In this document: piece after piece, positions 51,568-59,961 of the stretch
How the letters are laid out: each line of letters begins with the position of its first letter
How positions within the stretch are numbered: position 1 is the first letter of the stretch
Assembly: GCF_004348725.1 (NCBI RefSeq)
Contig: NZ_SMKR01000006.1
Span: 16,841 to 80,840 of the forward strand
Source of the DNA: Kribbella turkmenica
Lineage (GTDB): Bacteria > Actinomycetota > Actinomycetes > Propionibacteriales > Kribbellaceae
DNA: 64,000 bases
Direction of reading: 5' to 3'
Translations under genes and position numbers: made by a program
The notes under the pieces: generated by a model
What the model was told of the DNA's origin: nothing
Seen by the model: only the letters and a program-made list of their open reading frames with translations
The model's database searches: none

Positions 51568-52265
51568 CCGTGCTGCTGAGCGACGAGCGGATCACCCGGA
51601 TCCCGGTGATCGAGCGCGGCGAGCCGATGGTCGACCTCTGCACCCGTGGCATCTCGACGCCGGATCGGCAGTTCGCCCGGGAAAGCGTCGCGGACCGGCT
51701 CGCGATCGCCGACGCCTTCCTGCCGGCCGGCGTTCGCCTGCACGTCGTGGAGGGCCTCCGCCCGATCGAGACGCAGCACGCGATCTACCGCGGCTACCGG
51801 GCAGAGCTCGAGCGCCTGCACCCGGGCAGCTCCGACCACGAGCTGGACGAGCTCGCGAGCCGGTTCGTCTCTCCGGTCGAGGTCGCGCCGCACGTCGCCG
51901 GGGCCGCCGTCGACCTGACATTGATCGGCGCCCACGGCCCCCTCGACCTCGGTACGCCGATCGACGCCACCCCCGAGCAGAGCAACGGCGCCTGCTTCTT
52001 CGACGCGACCAACCTCAGCCAGGAAGCCCGGACGAACCGCTCCCTGCTGGCCGACGTCCTCACCGCCGCCGGGCTGGTGAACTATCCGACCGAGTGGTGG
52101 CACTGGTCCTTCGGCGACCGCTACTGGGCCCACCTGGAAACCCGCGACCACGCGATCTACGGCCCCGCGGGCGCCGGGACCGCCTTCTCTGCGGCGCGGC
52201 CTACTTGTTCCCCGGCTGACCAGGCGGTCATGCCTGGACGGGAGATCTCGAAGGCCAGGCAGTAG
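51564..52265 (+). CDS. vanX: VanX-type D-Ala-D-Ala dipeptidase
   Basis: A 233-residue zinc D,D-dipeptidase. The specific Arg is in HVVEGLRPIETQHAIYRGYRA near 53-73. Zinc ligands are His and Asp in VAPHVAGAAVDLTLIGAHGPLD near 109-130 (SxHxxGxAxD-type) and His in YPTEWWHWSFGDRYW near 176-190, with the catalytic Glu before WWHW. It hydrolyses free D-Ala-D-Ala. The ATG overlaps the ligase stop (ATGA). The last about 35 residues (from AAGTAFSAARPT on) extend past the usual end. In van operons VanX removes the normal dipeptide so that the altered one is used. Confidence 0.88.
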   Translation: MTVLLSDERITRIPVIERGEPMVDLCTRGISTPDRQFARESVADRLAIADAFLPAGVRLHVVEGLRPIETQHAIYRGYRAELERLHPGSSDHELDELASRFVSPVEVAPHVAGAAVDLTLIGAHGPLDLGTPIDATPEQSNGACFFDATNLSQEARTNRSLLADVLTAAGLVNYPTEWWHWSFGDRYWAHLETRDHAIYGPAGAGTAFSAARPTCSPADQAVMPGREISKARQ

Positions 52266-52286
52266 TCCGGTCTCGGCCGGCACCGT

Positions 52287-52305
52287 TGATAGACGCCGTC
52301 TATCA
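52287..52305. promoter_or_regulatory. Perfect palindrome upstream of the formate dehydrogenase operon
   Basis: The arms TGATAGACG (52287-52295) and CGTCTATCA (52297-52305) are exact inverted repeats around a single C. It lies 56 bases before the first formate dehydrogenase ATG and 22 bases after the VanX stop, so it is probably an operator for the fdh operon, although a short terminator for the van-like unit is also possible. Confidence 0.6.
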
Positions 52306-52360
52306 GGTCATAGGCAGCATTGCTTTGACCCTGCGGCATTGGCGACGGAATGTTGTATAC

Positions 52361-52855
52361 ATGACGAGTGAGGTCGTGGCCACAGCCTCCGTCCCGGTTC
52401 CCGGGCGGGCCCAGCGAGTGCTTGAGATAGCCACCGAGCTACGGGGGCTGCGGGGATCGCTGATCCCGATCCTGCACGCGATCCAGGAGGACCTGGGGTA
52501 CGTCGACCAGGGCGACATCCCGGTCGTCGCCGACGTCCTGAACATCGCCGTGGCCGAGGTCCACGGCGTGGTCACGTTCTACAAGGACTTCCGCCGTACG
52601 CCGGCTGGACGGACCACCGTGGCGATCTGCCAGGCGGAGGCGTGCCGGTCGGTCGGCGCGGTCGCGCTGGCCGACCACGCCAAGCGCAGTACCGGCTGTG
52701 GTTTCGGCGAGACCAGCGCGGACGGGCGGCTGACGCTGGACGAGGTGTTCTGCTTCGGCAACTGCGCCCTCGGCCCGGCGGTGCAGGTCGGTGACAAGTT
52801 GCACGGACGGGTGACTCCGGCCCGGCTCGACGCGATCCTCGGGGAGGCTCGATGA
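52361..52855 (+). CDS. fdsG: NAD-dependent formate dehydrogenase gamma subunit (NuoE-like, 2Fe-2S)
   Basis: A 164-residue NuoE-type subunit. The helical part GSLIPILHAIQEDLGYVDQGDIPVVADVLNI is followed by VHGVVTFYKDF. The 2Fe-2S cysteines are in ICQAEACRSVG and EVFCFGNCALGPAVQ (C-x4-C and C-x3-C). The subunit passes electrons from the 2Fe-2S cluster to the FMN of the beta subunit. ATG at 52361; little ribosome-binding site is visible, so a leaderless or short-leader message is possible. The stop overlaps the next ATG. First gene of the fdh operon, downstream of the palindrome. Confidence 0.88.
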   Translation: MTSEVVATASVPVPGRAQRVLEIATELRGLRGSLIPILHAIQEDLGYVDQGDIPVVADVLNIAVAEVHGVVTFYKDFRRTPAGRTTVAICQAEACRSVGAVALADHAKRSTGCGFGETSADGRLTLDEVFCFGNCALGPAVQVGDKLHGRVTPARLDAILGEAR

Positions 52856-54372
52856 CGAAGGTCTACGTTCCGACGGACGCGGCGGCGCGATCGGTCGGCG
52901 CCGACGAGGTCGCCGAGCGGATCACCGCGATCGCCGGGGTGGAGGTCGTCCGCACCGGCTCCCGCGGCATGCTCTGGCTGGAGCCGATGGTCGAGGTCGA
53001 GACGCCGGAGGGCCGCGTCGGCTACGGACCGGTCGCCCCCGAGGACGTCGACGGGCTGGTCGCGGCCGGCATGCTCCGCGGCGAGGTCCGCGACATCGGC
53101 GCGTGCCTCGGGCTCGTCGAGGAGTTGCCGTGGATGAAGCGGCAGCAGCGGCTCACGTTCGCGCGGGTCGGCGTGGTCGATCCGCTCTCGGCCGGCGACT
53201 ACACCGCGCACGGCGGGATCGCGGGCCTGAGGCGAGCACTTTCACTGACCCCGGCCGAGGTCGTGGAGACCGTGGTCGACTCCGGACTGAGGGGTCGCGG
53301 GGGCGCCGGTTTCCCGACCGGCATCAAGTGGCGGACTGTGCTCGGTGCGCAGTCGGACCTGAAGTTCGTCTGCTGCAACGCCGACGAGGGCGACTCGGGC
53401 ACGTTCGCGGACCGGATGCTGATCGAGGGCGACCCGTTCACGCTGATCGAGGGGATGACGATCGCGGCGTACGCGGTCGGCGCGACCGAAGGCTACGTCT
53501 ACCTGCGGTCGGAGTATCCGGACGCGGTCGCGACCCTGAAGGAGGCGATCGAGATCGCCCGCGTCGAGGGCTGGCTCGGCGCCGACGTCCTCGGCTCCGG
53601 GTTCACCTTCGACCTGCACGTGCGCGTCGGCGCCGGCGCGTACATCTGTGGTGAAGAGACCTCGATGCTGGAGAGTCTCGAAGGCAAGCGAGGTACGGTG
53701 CGCGCGAAGCCGCCGATCCCTGCACTGGAGGGGCTTTTCGGCCGGCCGACCGTGGTCAACAACGTGCTGTCGCTGGCCACGGTTCCGACCATTCTCGCGC
53801 ACGGCGCCGAGGCTTACGCGGCGTACGGCGTCGGCCGCTCGCTGGGCACCAGCGTGTTCCAGCTCGGCGGCAACGTCGCCCGCGGCGGGATCGTGGAGAC
53901 CGCGTTCGGCATCACCCTCGGCGAACTGGTGAACGACTTCGGCGGCGGCACGTCGTCGGGACGCCCGGTGCGGGCCGCCCAGGTGGGCGGCCCGCTCGGC
54001 GCGTACCTCCCGGTCGAGCAGTTCGACCTGCCGATGGACTACGAGGCGTTCGCGGCCGCCGGCGCGATGGTCGGGCACGGCGGGATCGTGGTGTTCGACG
54101 AGACCGTGGACATGGCCTCGATGGCCCGGTTCGCGTTCGAGTTCTGCGCGGCCGAGTCGTGCGGCAAGTGCACGCCGTGCCGGGTCGGCGCGGTCCGCGG
54201 GGTGGAGACGATCGACCGGATCGTGGCCGGTGACGACCGGCAGAAGAACCTCGTGCTGCTCGACGACCTGTGCGAGTTGATGACCGACGGCTCGCTCTGC
54301 GCGATGGGTGGGCTGACCCCCATGCCCGTCCGCAGTGCCGTCCGCCACTTCGGAGAGGACTTCACCACATGA
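52852..54372 (+). CDS. fdsB: NAD-dependent formate dehydrogenase beta subunit (NuoF-like)
   Basis: A 506-residue flavoprotein that carries NADH- and FMN-binding sites and a 4Fe-4S cluster. The N-terminal 110 residues form a 2Fe-2S thioredoxin-like domain without the cysteines of FdsG. NAD-binding GLRGRGGAGFPTGIKWRTV is near 144-162, FMN-binding NADEGDSGTFADRMLIEGDP near 177-196, and the SLBB/4Fe-4S end is AAESCGKCTPCRVGAV then ELMTDGSLCAMGGLTP. ATG overlaps the upstream stop. It reduces NAD+ with electrons from formate. Confidence 0.92.
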   Translation: MTKVYVPTDAAARSVGADEVAERITAIAGVEVVRTGSRGMLWLEPMVEVETPEGRVGYGPVAPEDVDGLVAAGMLRGEVRDIGACLGLVEELPWMKRQQRLTFARVGVVDPLSAGDYTAHGGIAGLRRALSLTPAEVVETVVDSGLRGRGGAGFPTGIKWRTVLGAQSDLKFVCCNADEGDSGTFADRMLIEGDPFTLIEGMTIAAYAVGATEGYVYLRSEYPDAVATLKEAIEIARVEGWLGADVLGSGFTFDLHVRVGAGAYICGEETSMLESLEGKRGTVRAKPPIPALEGLFGRPTVVNNVLSLATVPTILAHGAEAYAAYGVGRSLGTSVFQLGGNVARGGIVETAFGITLGELVNDFGGGTSSGRPVRAAQVGGPLGAYLPVEQFDLPMDYEAFAAAGAMVGHGGIVVFDETVDMASMARFAFEFCAAESCGKCTPCRVGAVRGVETIDRIVAGDDRQKNLVLLDDLCELMTDGSLCAMGGLTPMPVRSAVRHFGEDFTT

Positions 54373-54452
54373 ACGAGCGAAGCGAATTCATCATCGAACA
54401 CAGCCGCCGTTGCGCCTCATCCGCGCCCGGAGCGAAGCGAGGACGCGGATGA
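54373..54452 (+). repeat. Two GAGCGAAGCGA hairpins between fdsB and fdsA, the second covering the fdsA start codon
   Basis: GAGCGAAGCGA occurs at 54375-54385 and 54430-54440. The second lies in the loop of a perfect hairpin with arms TCATCCGCG (54417-54425) and CGCGGATGA (54444-54452), which contains the fdsA ATG (54449-54451). The first lies inside a weaker hairpin TGAA...TTCA. GAGCGAAGCGA-type hairpins are a widespread small intergenic repeat in actinobacteria; here one would control access to the start codon. Confidence 0.6.
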
Positions 54453-57262
54453 GCTTGCTCAAGGAACCCGACTTCGGCACGCCAGCCCGCCCCGGCGAGG
54501 CCACAGTCACGGTCACCGTCGACGGGGTCGGTGTCGCTGTCCCACCCGGGACGTCGGTGATGCGCGCGGCCAAGGAGGCCGGGCTGGACATTCCCAAACT
54601 GTGCGCGACGGACAGTCTCGAGGCCTTCGGTTCCTGCCGGTTGTGCGTCGTCGAGATCGACGGCGTCCGCGGTACGCCGGCCTCGTGTACGACGCCGGTC
54701 GCGGACGGGATGGTGGTCCGGACCCAGAACGAGCGGCTCGGCAGACTGCGCCGCGGCGTGATGGAGCTGTACATCTCCGACCACCCGCTCGACTGCCTGA
54801 CCTGCTCGGCCAACGGCGACTGCGAACTGCAGGACATGGCCGGCGTCACCGGTCTTCGCGAGGTCCGCTACGGCTCCGGCGTCGAGGCCGGCGCCAACCA
54901 CCTGGACGCGCCAACGGACACCTCCAACCCGTACTTCGACTTCGAGGCGTCGAAGTGCATCGCGTGTTCACGGTGCGTCCGGGCCTGTGACGAAGTACAG
55001 GGGACGCTGGCACTGACCATCGAGGGCCGTGGCTTCGACTCCAAGGTCGCCGCCGGTGCCGGGGTGTCGTTCTTCGAGTCCGACTGCGTCTCGTGCGGCG
55101 CGTGTGTACAGGCGTGCCCGACCGCGACGCTGCAGGAGAAGTCGGTCATCGAGCTCGGCATGCCGACCCGGTCGGTCGTCACGACCTGCGCGTACTGCGG
55201 TGTCGGCTGCTCGTTCAAGGCCGAGTTGCGCGGTGACGAACTGGTCCGGATGGTGCCGTACAAGAACGGCGGCGCGAACGAGGGCCACTCGTGCGTGAAG
55301 GGCCGGTTCGCCTTCGGGTACGCCAGCCACCCCGACCGCGTGCTCGAGCCGATGGTGCGCGACACCACCGCGGACGAGTGGCGGACGGTCTCCTGGGACG
55401 AGGCGATCGGCTTCACCGCCCGCCGGCTCCGGGAGATCCAGGCCGAGCACGGACAGGGCTCGATCGGCGCAATCACCTCGTCGCGGACCACGAACGAGGA
55501 GGTGTACGCCGTCCAGAAGATGGTCCGCGCGGTGTTCGGCAACAACAACGTCGACACCTGCGCCCGGGTCTGCCACTCGCCGACCGGGTACGGCCTGAAA
55601 CAGACCTTCGGCGAGTCCGCCGGCACCCAGGACTTCAAGTCGGTCGAGGAGGCCGACGTGATCTTGGTGATCGGCGCCAACCCGACCGACGGGCACCCGG
55701 TGTTCGCGTCCCGGATGAAGAAGCGGCTCCGCCAGGGCGCCAAGCTGATCGTCGCCGACCCGCGCCGGATCGACCTGGTCCGCTCGCCGCACATCGAGGC
55801 CGCCCACCACCTGCAACTGGCGCCGGGGACGAACGTCGCGATCATCAATGCGATCGCCCACGTGGTGGTCACCGAGGACCTGGTCGACCGCGAGTTCGTC
55901 GCCGAGCGGTGCGAGGACTTCGAGGCCTGGGAGTCGTTCATCGCGCAGCCCGAGCACAGCCCGGAGGCGGTCGCCGGGATCACCGGCGTACCGGCCGAGG
56001 AGATCCGCGCGGCGGCCCGGCTGTACGCCACCGGCGGCAACGCCGCGATCTACTACGGACTCGGCGTCACCGAGCACAGCCAGGGCTCGACCATGGTGAT
56101 GGGGATGGCGAACCTCGCGATGGCCACCGGCAACATCGGCCGGCGCGGCGTCGGGGTGAACCCGCTGCGCGGCCAGAACAACGTCCAGGGCTCGTGCGAC
56201 ATGGGCTCGTTCCCGCACGAACTGCCCGGCTACCGCCACGTCTCGGACGACGGTGTCCGCGAGGTCTACGAGCAGCTGTGGGGTACGCCGCTGCTGAACG
56301 AGCCCGGTCTGCGGATCCCGAACATGTTCGACGCGGCGATCGACGGTTCGTTCAAGGCGCTGTTCGTGCAGGGCGAGGACATCGCCCAGTCCGACCCGAA
56401 CACCCAGCACGTGTTCGCGGCGCTCGGTGCGCTGGACCTGCTCGTCGTCCAGGACCTGTTCGTCAACGAGACGGCGAAGTTCGCGCACGTGCTGCTGCCC
56501 GGTACGTCGTTCCTGGAGAAGGACGGCACGTTCACGAACGCCGAGCGCCGGATCAACCGGGTCCGCCCGGTGATGGCGCCGAAGACCGGCAAGCAGGAGT
56601 GGCAGATCGTCTGTGAGATCGCCCAGCAGATGGGCTACCCGATGCACTACGATTCGGCGAGCCAGATCATGGACGAGATCGCGCTGACCACCCCGACGTT
56701 CATGGGGGTGTCGTTCGACAAGCTCGACACGGTGGGCTCCGTCCAGTGGCCGTGCAACCTCGAGCACCCGGACGGGACGCCGATCATGCACTCCGACGAG
56801 TTCACCCGGGGCAAGGGCAGGTTCATGGAGACCGTGTACGTGCCGACCAGTGAGCGGTCGACGCGGAAGTTCCCGCTGATCCTGACCACCGGCCGGATCC
56901 TGTCGCAGTACAACGTCGGTGCGCAGACCCGGCGAACCGCGAACGTCGCCTGGCACCCCGAGGACGTCCTCGAGCTGCACCCGCACGACGCCGAGGTCCG
57001 CGGCATCGAGGACGGCGACGCGGTCGCGCTGTCGAGCCGGGTCGGCCGGACGGCGCTGCGGGCGAAGCTGTCCGACCGGATGCCGGTCGGAGTCTGCTAC
57101 ACCACGTTCCACCACCCGGTGAGCGGGGCGAACGTGGTCACCACGGACAATTCAGATTGGGCGACGAACTGCCCGGAGTACAAGGTCACCGCCGTCCAGG
57201 TCGATCTGCTGACACAGCCGACGGCGACCACCGCCGAGCGGGAGCCGGTGGTCGCCCGATGA
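54449..57262 (+). CDS. fdsA: NAD-dependent formate dehydrogenase alpha subunit (molybdenum, NuoG-like N terminus)
   Basis: A 937-residue catalytic subunit. The N terminus carries a 2Fe-2S ferredoxin domain (CATDSLEAFGSCRLCVVEID), the histidine-bearing NuoG segment HPLDCLTCSANGDCELQ, and two 4Fe-4S sets (CIACSRCVRACDE; CVSCGACVQACPT). The molybdopterin part starts with CAYCGVGCSFK. The metal ligand is Cys375 in CARVCHSPTGYG, so it is a cysteine, not a selenocysteine, enzyme. The C-terminal dinucleotide-binding domain ends in THHPVSGANVVTT-like text. It oxidises formate to CO2. The ATG lies in a hairpin. Confidence 0.93.
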   Translation: MSLLKEPDFGTPARPGEATVTVTVDGVGVAVPPGTSVMRAAKEAGLDIPKLCATDSLEAFGSCRLCVVEIDGVRGTPASCTTPVADGMVVRTQNERLGRLRRGVMELYISDHPLDCLTCSANGDCELQDMAGVTGLREVRYGSGVEAGANHLDAPTDTSNPYFDFEASKCIACSRCVRACDEVQGTLALTIEGRGFDSKVAAGAGVSFFESDCVSCGACVQACPTATLQEKSVIELGMPTRSVVTTCAYCGVGCSFKAELRGDELVRMVPYKNGGANEGHSCVKGRFAFGYASHPDRVLEPMVRDTTADEWRTVSWDEAIGFTARRLREIQAEHGQGSIGAITSSRTTNEEVYAVQKMVRAVFGNNNVDTCARVCHSPTGYGLKQTFGESAGTQDFKSVEEADVILVIGANPTDGHPVFASRMKKRLRQGAKLIVADPRRIDLVRSPHIEAAHHLQLAPGTNVAIINAIAHVVVTEDLVDREFVAERCEDFEAWESFIAQPEHSPEAVAGITGVPAEEIRAAARLYATGGNAAIYYGLGVTEHSQGSTMVMGMANLAMATGNIGRRGVGVNPLRGQNNVQGSCDMGSFPHELPGYRHVSDDGVREVYEQLWGTPLLNEPGLRIPNMFDAAIDGSFKALFVQGEDIAQSDPNTQHVFAALGALDLLVVQDLFVNETAKFAHVLLPGTSFLEKDGTFTNAERRINRVRPVMAPKTGKQEWQIVCEIAQQMGYPMHYDSASQIMDEIALTTPTFMGVSFDKLDTVGSVQWPCNLEHPDGTPIMHSDEFTRGKGRFMETVYVPTSERSTRKFPLILTTGRILSQYNVGAQTRRTANVAWHPEDVLELHPHDAEVRGIEDGDAVALSSRVGRTALRAKLSDRMPVGVCYTTFHHPVSGANVVTTDNSDWATNCPEYKVTAVQVDLLTQPTATTAEREPVVAR

Positions 57263-57477
57263 GCGGCACGGTTCCGCCGTACGTGCGGCTGGCGAACGAG
57301 ATTGCGGTCCAGTTCGCGCACCGGCAGCCGGCGGACGCGGCCACCGCGATCGCGAACCACATGAAGGCCGCGTGGGACCCGCGGATGAAGAAGGCCCTGA
57401 TCGCCCATGTCGAGGCCGGTGCCGAGGACCTCGACCCGGCCGCGGCGCTGGCCGCCCGGCAGCTGGCGGCCACGTGA
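57259..57477 (+). CDS. fdsD: Formate dehydrogenase delta subunit (FdsD)
   Basis: A 72-residue helical protein (PYVRLANEIAVQFAHRQPADAATAIANHMKAAWDPRMKKALIAHV) matching FdsD, which is needed for assembly of FdsABG-type formate dehydrogenases. ATG overlaps the fdsA stop; its own stop overlaps the moeA GTG. Confidence 0.88.
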   Translation: MSGTVPPYVRLANEIAVQFAHRQPADAATAIANHMKAAWDPRMKKALIAHVEAGAEDLDPAAALAARQLAAT

Positions 57478-58676
57478 CCCAACCGCACGACGTCCCACGG
57501 CACGCGGAAGCCGTGTTGCCGTGGGACGTCGCCCGGGAGTTGGCGCATGCGGCGACCACACCCCTGAAGCCCGTGTCCCGCACACTGGCCGAAGCGGAGG
57601 GCGCCGTACTGGCCACGCCGCTCGTCTCCCCCGGTGCGGTGCCTCCGGTCGACCGGTCCGCGATGGACGGGTACGCCGTACGTGGTGCGGGGCCGTGGCG
57701 ACTGGTAGGCCACGTTGGTGCGGCCTCACGCGCCCCGGTGGAGTTGGCCGACGGCGAGGCCTGCAGCGTCACCACCGGAGCCGCGGTGCCGATCGGGGCG
57801 ACCTCAGTGGTGCGGGACGAGGACGCCACGCTCGTCGGTGAGCTCCTGCAGGGTCGGGGGGAGCCTGGGCGGCATATCAGACGGGCCGGCGAGGAGTGTC
57901 GGGCCGGCGAGCAACTGCTGCCTGCCGGTGTCGTCGTGGACCCACCGGTTCTGGGCGCGGCGGCGTCGGTCGGTCTCAACCGGCTCACCGTCGTACCGCG
58001 GCCGCGGGTGGCGGCGATCGTCACCGGCGACGAGTTGGTGCATCGGGGTCCGTCCGGACCGGGGCGCGTACGTGACGCCATCGGACCGATGCTGCCCGGC
58101 CTGGTCACGCGGACCGGCGCGCTCGCCGCACCGGTCACGCATCTCGCCGACGATCGGGCAGCGCTGGTCGACGCACTGCTGTCGGCGGATGCGGAGCTCA
58201 TTCTGATCTCCGGTTCGTCGGCGTCCGGGCCGGCGGATCATCTGCGCCCGGCCCTGTTCGCGCTCGGCGCCGAGCTGATCGTCGACGGGGTCGCCTGCCG
58301 GCCCGGTCACCCACAGGCTCTCGCGCGGTTCGCCGACGGGCGGCTCGTGGTCGGGCTGCCCGGCAACCCGTTCGCCGCGCTGGCCGCGTTCCTGACAGTG
58401 GGCGTGGCCGCGATCCGGCGGATGCGCGGCCTTCCCCTTCCTGCGCTGACGGTTGCGCCGGTTCCCGGTGGGTTGCCATGTCATCCGCGCAGTACACGAC
58501 TCGTCCCCGTCCGGGTCACCACGCAAGGCGCCGTACCGCTGGGGCACGGTGGGTCCGCGATGCTGCGTGGAGTCGCGGCCGCCGATGCGCTGGCCGTGGT
58601 CGATCCCGGTCCGGCCGAGGCGATCGCCGCCCGGCTGCTGCCACTCGATCCAGGAGCGCGACCATGGGGCGTCTGA
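57474..58676 (+). CDS. moeA: MoeA-like molybdopterin molybdotransferase
   Basis: A 400-residue MoeA. Typical segments are AVPPVDRSAMDGYAVRGAG near 58-76, SVTTGAAVPIGATSVVRDEDA, RRAGEECRAGEQLLPAGVVV, and the MoCF domain with VAAIVTGDELVHRGPSGPGRVRDAI near 180-205. The segment that reads SGGVSVGDYD in standard MoeA is SGSSASGPADHLRPA here, so the molybdopterin/metal site differs. It inserts molybdate into molybdopterin for the formate dehydrogenase. GTG overlaps fdsD; the 3' end overlaps fdhD by 13 bases. Confidence 0.85.
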   Translation: MTQPHDVPRHAEAVLPWDVARELAHAATTPLKPVSRTLAEAEGAVLATPLVSPGAVPPVDRSAMDGYAVRGAGPWRLVGHVGAASRAPVELADGEACSVTTGAAVPIGATSVVRDEDATLVGELLQGRGEPGRHIRRAGEECRAGEQLLPAGVVVDPPVLGAAASVGLNRLTVVPRPRVAAIVTGDELVHRGPSGPGRVRDAIGPMLPGLVTRTGALAAPVTHLADDRAALVDALLSADAELILISGSSASGPADHLRPALFALGAELIVDGVACRPGHPQALARFADGRLVVGLPGNPFAALAAFLTVGVAAIRRMRGLPLPALTVAPVPGGLPCHPRSTRLVPVRVTTQGAVPLGHGGSAMLRGVAAADALAVVDPGPAEAIAARLLPLDPGARPWGV

Positions 58677-59491
58677 TCGCACGTCGTCCGGTACTGCGGC
58701 TCGGCCCGGACGGCGATCGCTCCCGGCCGGACTCGATCGCGGTCGAGGAACCACTCGAGCTGCGCGTGGACGGCAAGCCGCTCGCGGTCACCATGCGGAC
58801 GCCGGGCCACGACGTCGAGCTGGCACACGGGTTCCTGCACACCGAAGGCGTGATCGGCGGCGTCGACGACATCCACGACGCCCGGTACTGCGACTCCCGC
58901 GACGACGAGGGCCGGAACACGTACAACGTCCTCGACGTCGGCCTCGCACGAGGGGTGCCGCCACCGGTCACCGGGGTCGAGCGGAACTTCTACACCACGT
59001 CGTCCTGCGGTGTCTGCGGGAAGGCGTCATTGGACGCCGTACGACTGAAAACGCGGTACTCCCCGGCGGACGACCCGGTCCGCGTGCCGTTCGACGTACT
59101 GGCCGGTCTGCCCGACGCGCTCCGGGAGAGGCAGCAGGTATTCGACCGCACCGGTGGTCTGCACGCCGCCGGGCTCTTCACCGCCGCCGGTGAGTTGCTG
59201 GTCGTCCGCGAGGACGTCGGCCGCCACAACGCCGTCGACAAGGTCGTCGGCTGGGCAGTCCTCGCCGGTCACGTCCCGGCCCGCTCCTGCATCCTGATCG
59301 TCTCCGGCCGTACGTCGTTCGAGCTCGCCCAGAAGGCGGTCATGGCAGGCATCCCCGTCCTCGGCGCGGTCTCGGCCCCGTCCTCCCTCGCCGTCGACCT
59401 GGCCCACGAGTCCGGCCTGACCCTCGCCGGCTTCATCCGCAACGCGACCATGAACGTCTACACCCACCCCGAGCGGATCGTGCTGACCTAA
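58664..59491 (+). CDS. fdhD: Formate dehydrogenase accessory sulfurtransferase FdhD
   Basis: A 275-residue FdhD. The catalytic cysteines are in the CxxC of YTTSSCGVCGKASLDAV near 111-119. Other conserved parts are FDRTGGLHAAGLFTAAGELLVVREDVGRHNAVDKVVG and LIVSGRTSFELAQKAVMAGIPVLGAVSAPSSLAV. It transfers sulfur to the molybdenum cofactor of formate dehydrogenase. It is the last gene of the operon, overlapping moeA by 13 bases and the convergent MerR gene by four. Confidence 0.93.
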   Translation: MGRLIARRPVLRLGPDGDRSRPDSIAVEEPLELRVDGKPLAVTMRTPGHDVELAHGFLHTEGVIGGVDDIHDARYCDSRDDEGRNTYNVLDVGLARGVPPPVTGVERNFYTTSSCGVCGKASLDAVRLKTRYSPADDPVRVPFDVLAGLPDALRERQQVFDRTGGLHAAGLFTAAGELLVVREDVGRHNAVDKVVGWAVLAGHVPARSCILIVSGRTSFELAQKAVMAGIPVLGAVSAPSSLAVDLAHESGLTLAGFIRNATMNVYTHPERIVLT

Positions 59492-59919
59492 AACGCGGCC
59501 GAGGTGTCCGTTGGGGTGGAGGGGGCCGCCCAGAGGCAGTCGGCGGTGCCTTCGGCGAGGCGTTGCTGGTAAAGGTCGACCTTGTGGGTGATGACGTTCA
59601 GGCACTCGTTGAGTTCCTGAATCTGGGCGGTGACGCGGTCCTGGTGGCTGCGGAGGAGAGCCAGCCGGTCCTGCTCGTTGCCGGGACCTTGCCGGACCAG
59701 GTCGGTGTACTTTCGGATGGTGTCCAGCGGCATCCCGGACGACCGGAACCTGATGCACATGGCGAGCCAGTCGACGTCGTCCTCGGTGTAGACGCGGCGG
59801 CCGTTCGGCTCCCGCCGGACCGGATCCGCGAGCAGCCCCTCGCGCTCGTAGAACCGGAGGGCGTGCACGCTCAACCCGGTCCGCTCCGCCACCTGCCCGA
59901 TGCTCAGTCCCGTGCTCAT
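59488..59919 (-). CDS. MerR family transcriptional regulator
   Basis: A 143-residue MerR protein. The DNA-binding part is LSIGQVAERTGLSVHALRFYEREGLL, then GRRVYTEDDVDWLAMCIRFRSSGMPLDTIRKYTDLV, and the C-terminal coiled coil ends in VITHKVDLYQQRLAEGTADCLW. One Cys remains in the C-terminal end. In the aldo/keto-reductase-associated MerR branch, effectors are often electrophiles or unknown. A palindrome CTAGA-N6-TCTAG lies 22 bases upstream of its start, matching one in the aldo/keto reductase promoter. Confidence 0.88.
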   Translation of the reverse strand: MSTGLSIGQVAERTGLSVHALRFYEREGLLADPVRREPNGRRVYTEDDVDWLAMCIRFRSSGMPLDTIRKYTDLVRQGPGNEQDRLALLRSHQDRVTAQIQELNECLNVITHKVDLYQQRLAEGTADCLWAAPSTPTDTSAAF

Positions 59920-59940
59920 AGGCGGCACCTTAGCCCGGAC

Positions 59941-59956
59941 CTAGACCACCCTCTAG
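59941..59956. promoter_or_regulatory. MerR operator (autoregulatory)
   Basis: CTAGA (59941-59945) and TCTAG (59952-59956) form a perfect inverted repeat with a six-base spacer just upstream of the MerR ATG. The same CTAGA-N6-TCYAG pattern occurs in the aldo/keto reductase promoter at 61023-61038. Confidence 0.65.
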
Positions 59957-59961
59957 CCGTT

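Noticed and set aside
54449..57262. Selenocysteine-type formate dehydrogenase
   Set aside because: The metal-ligand position is an ordinary Cys codon (TGC) and there is no in-frame TGA.
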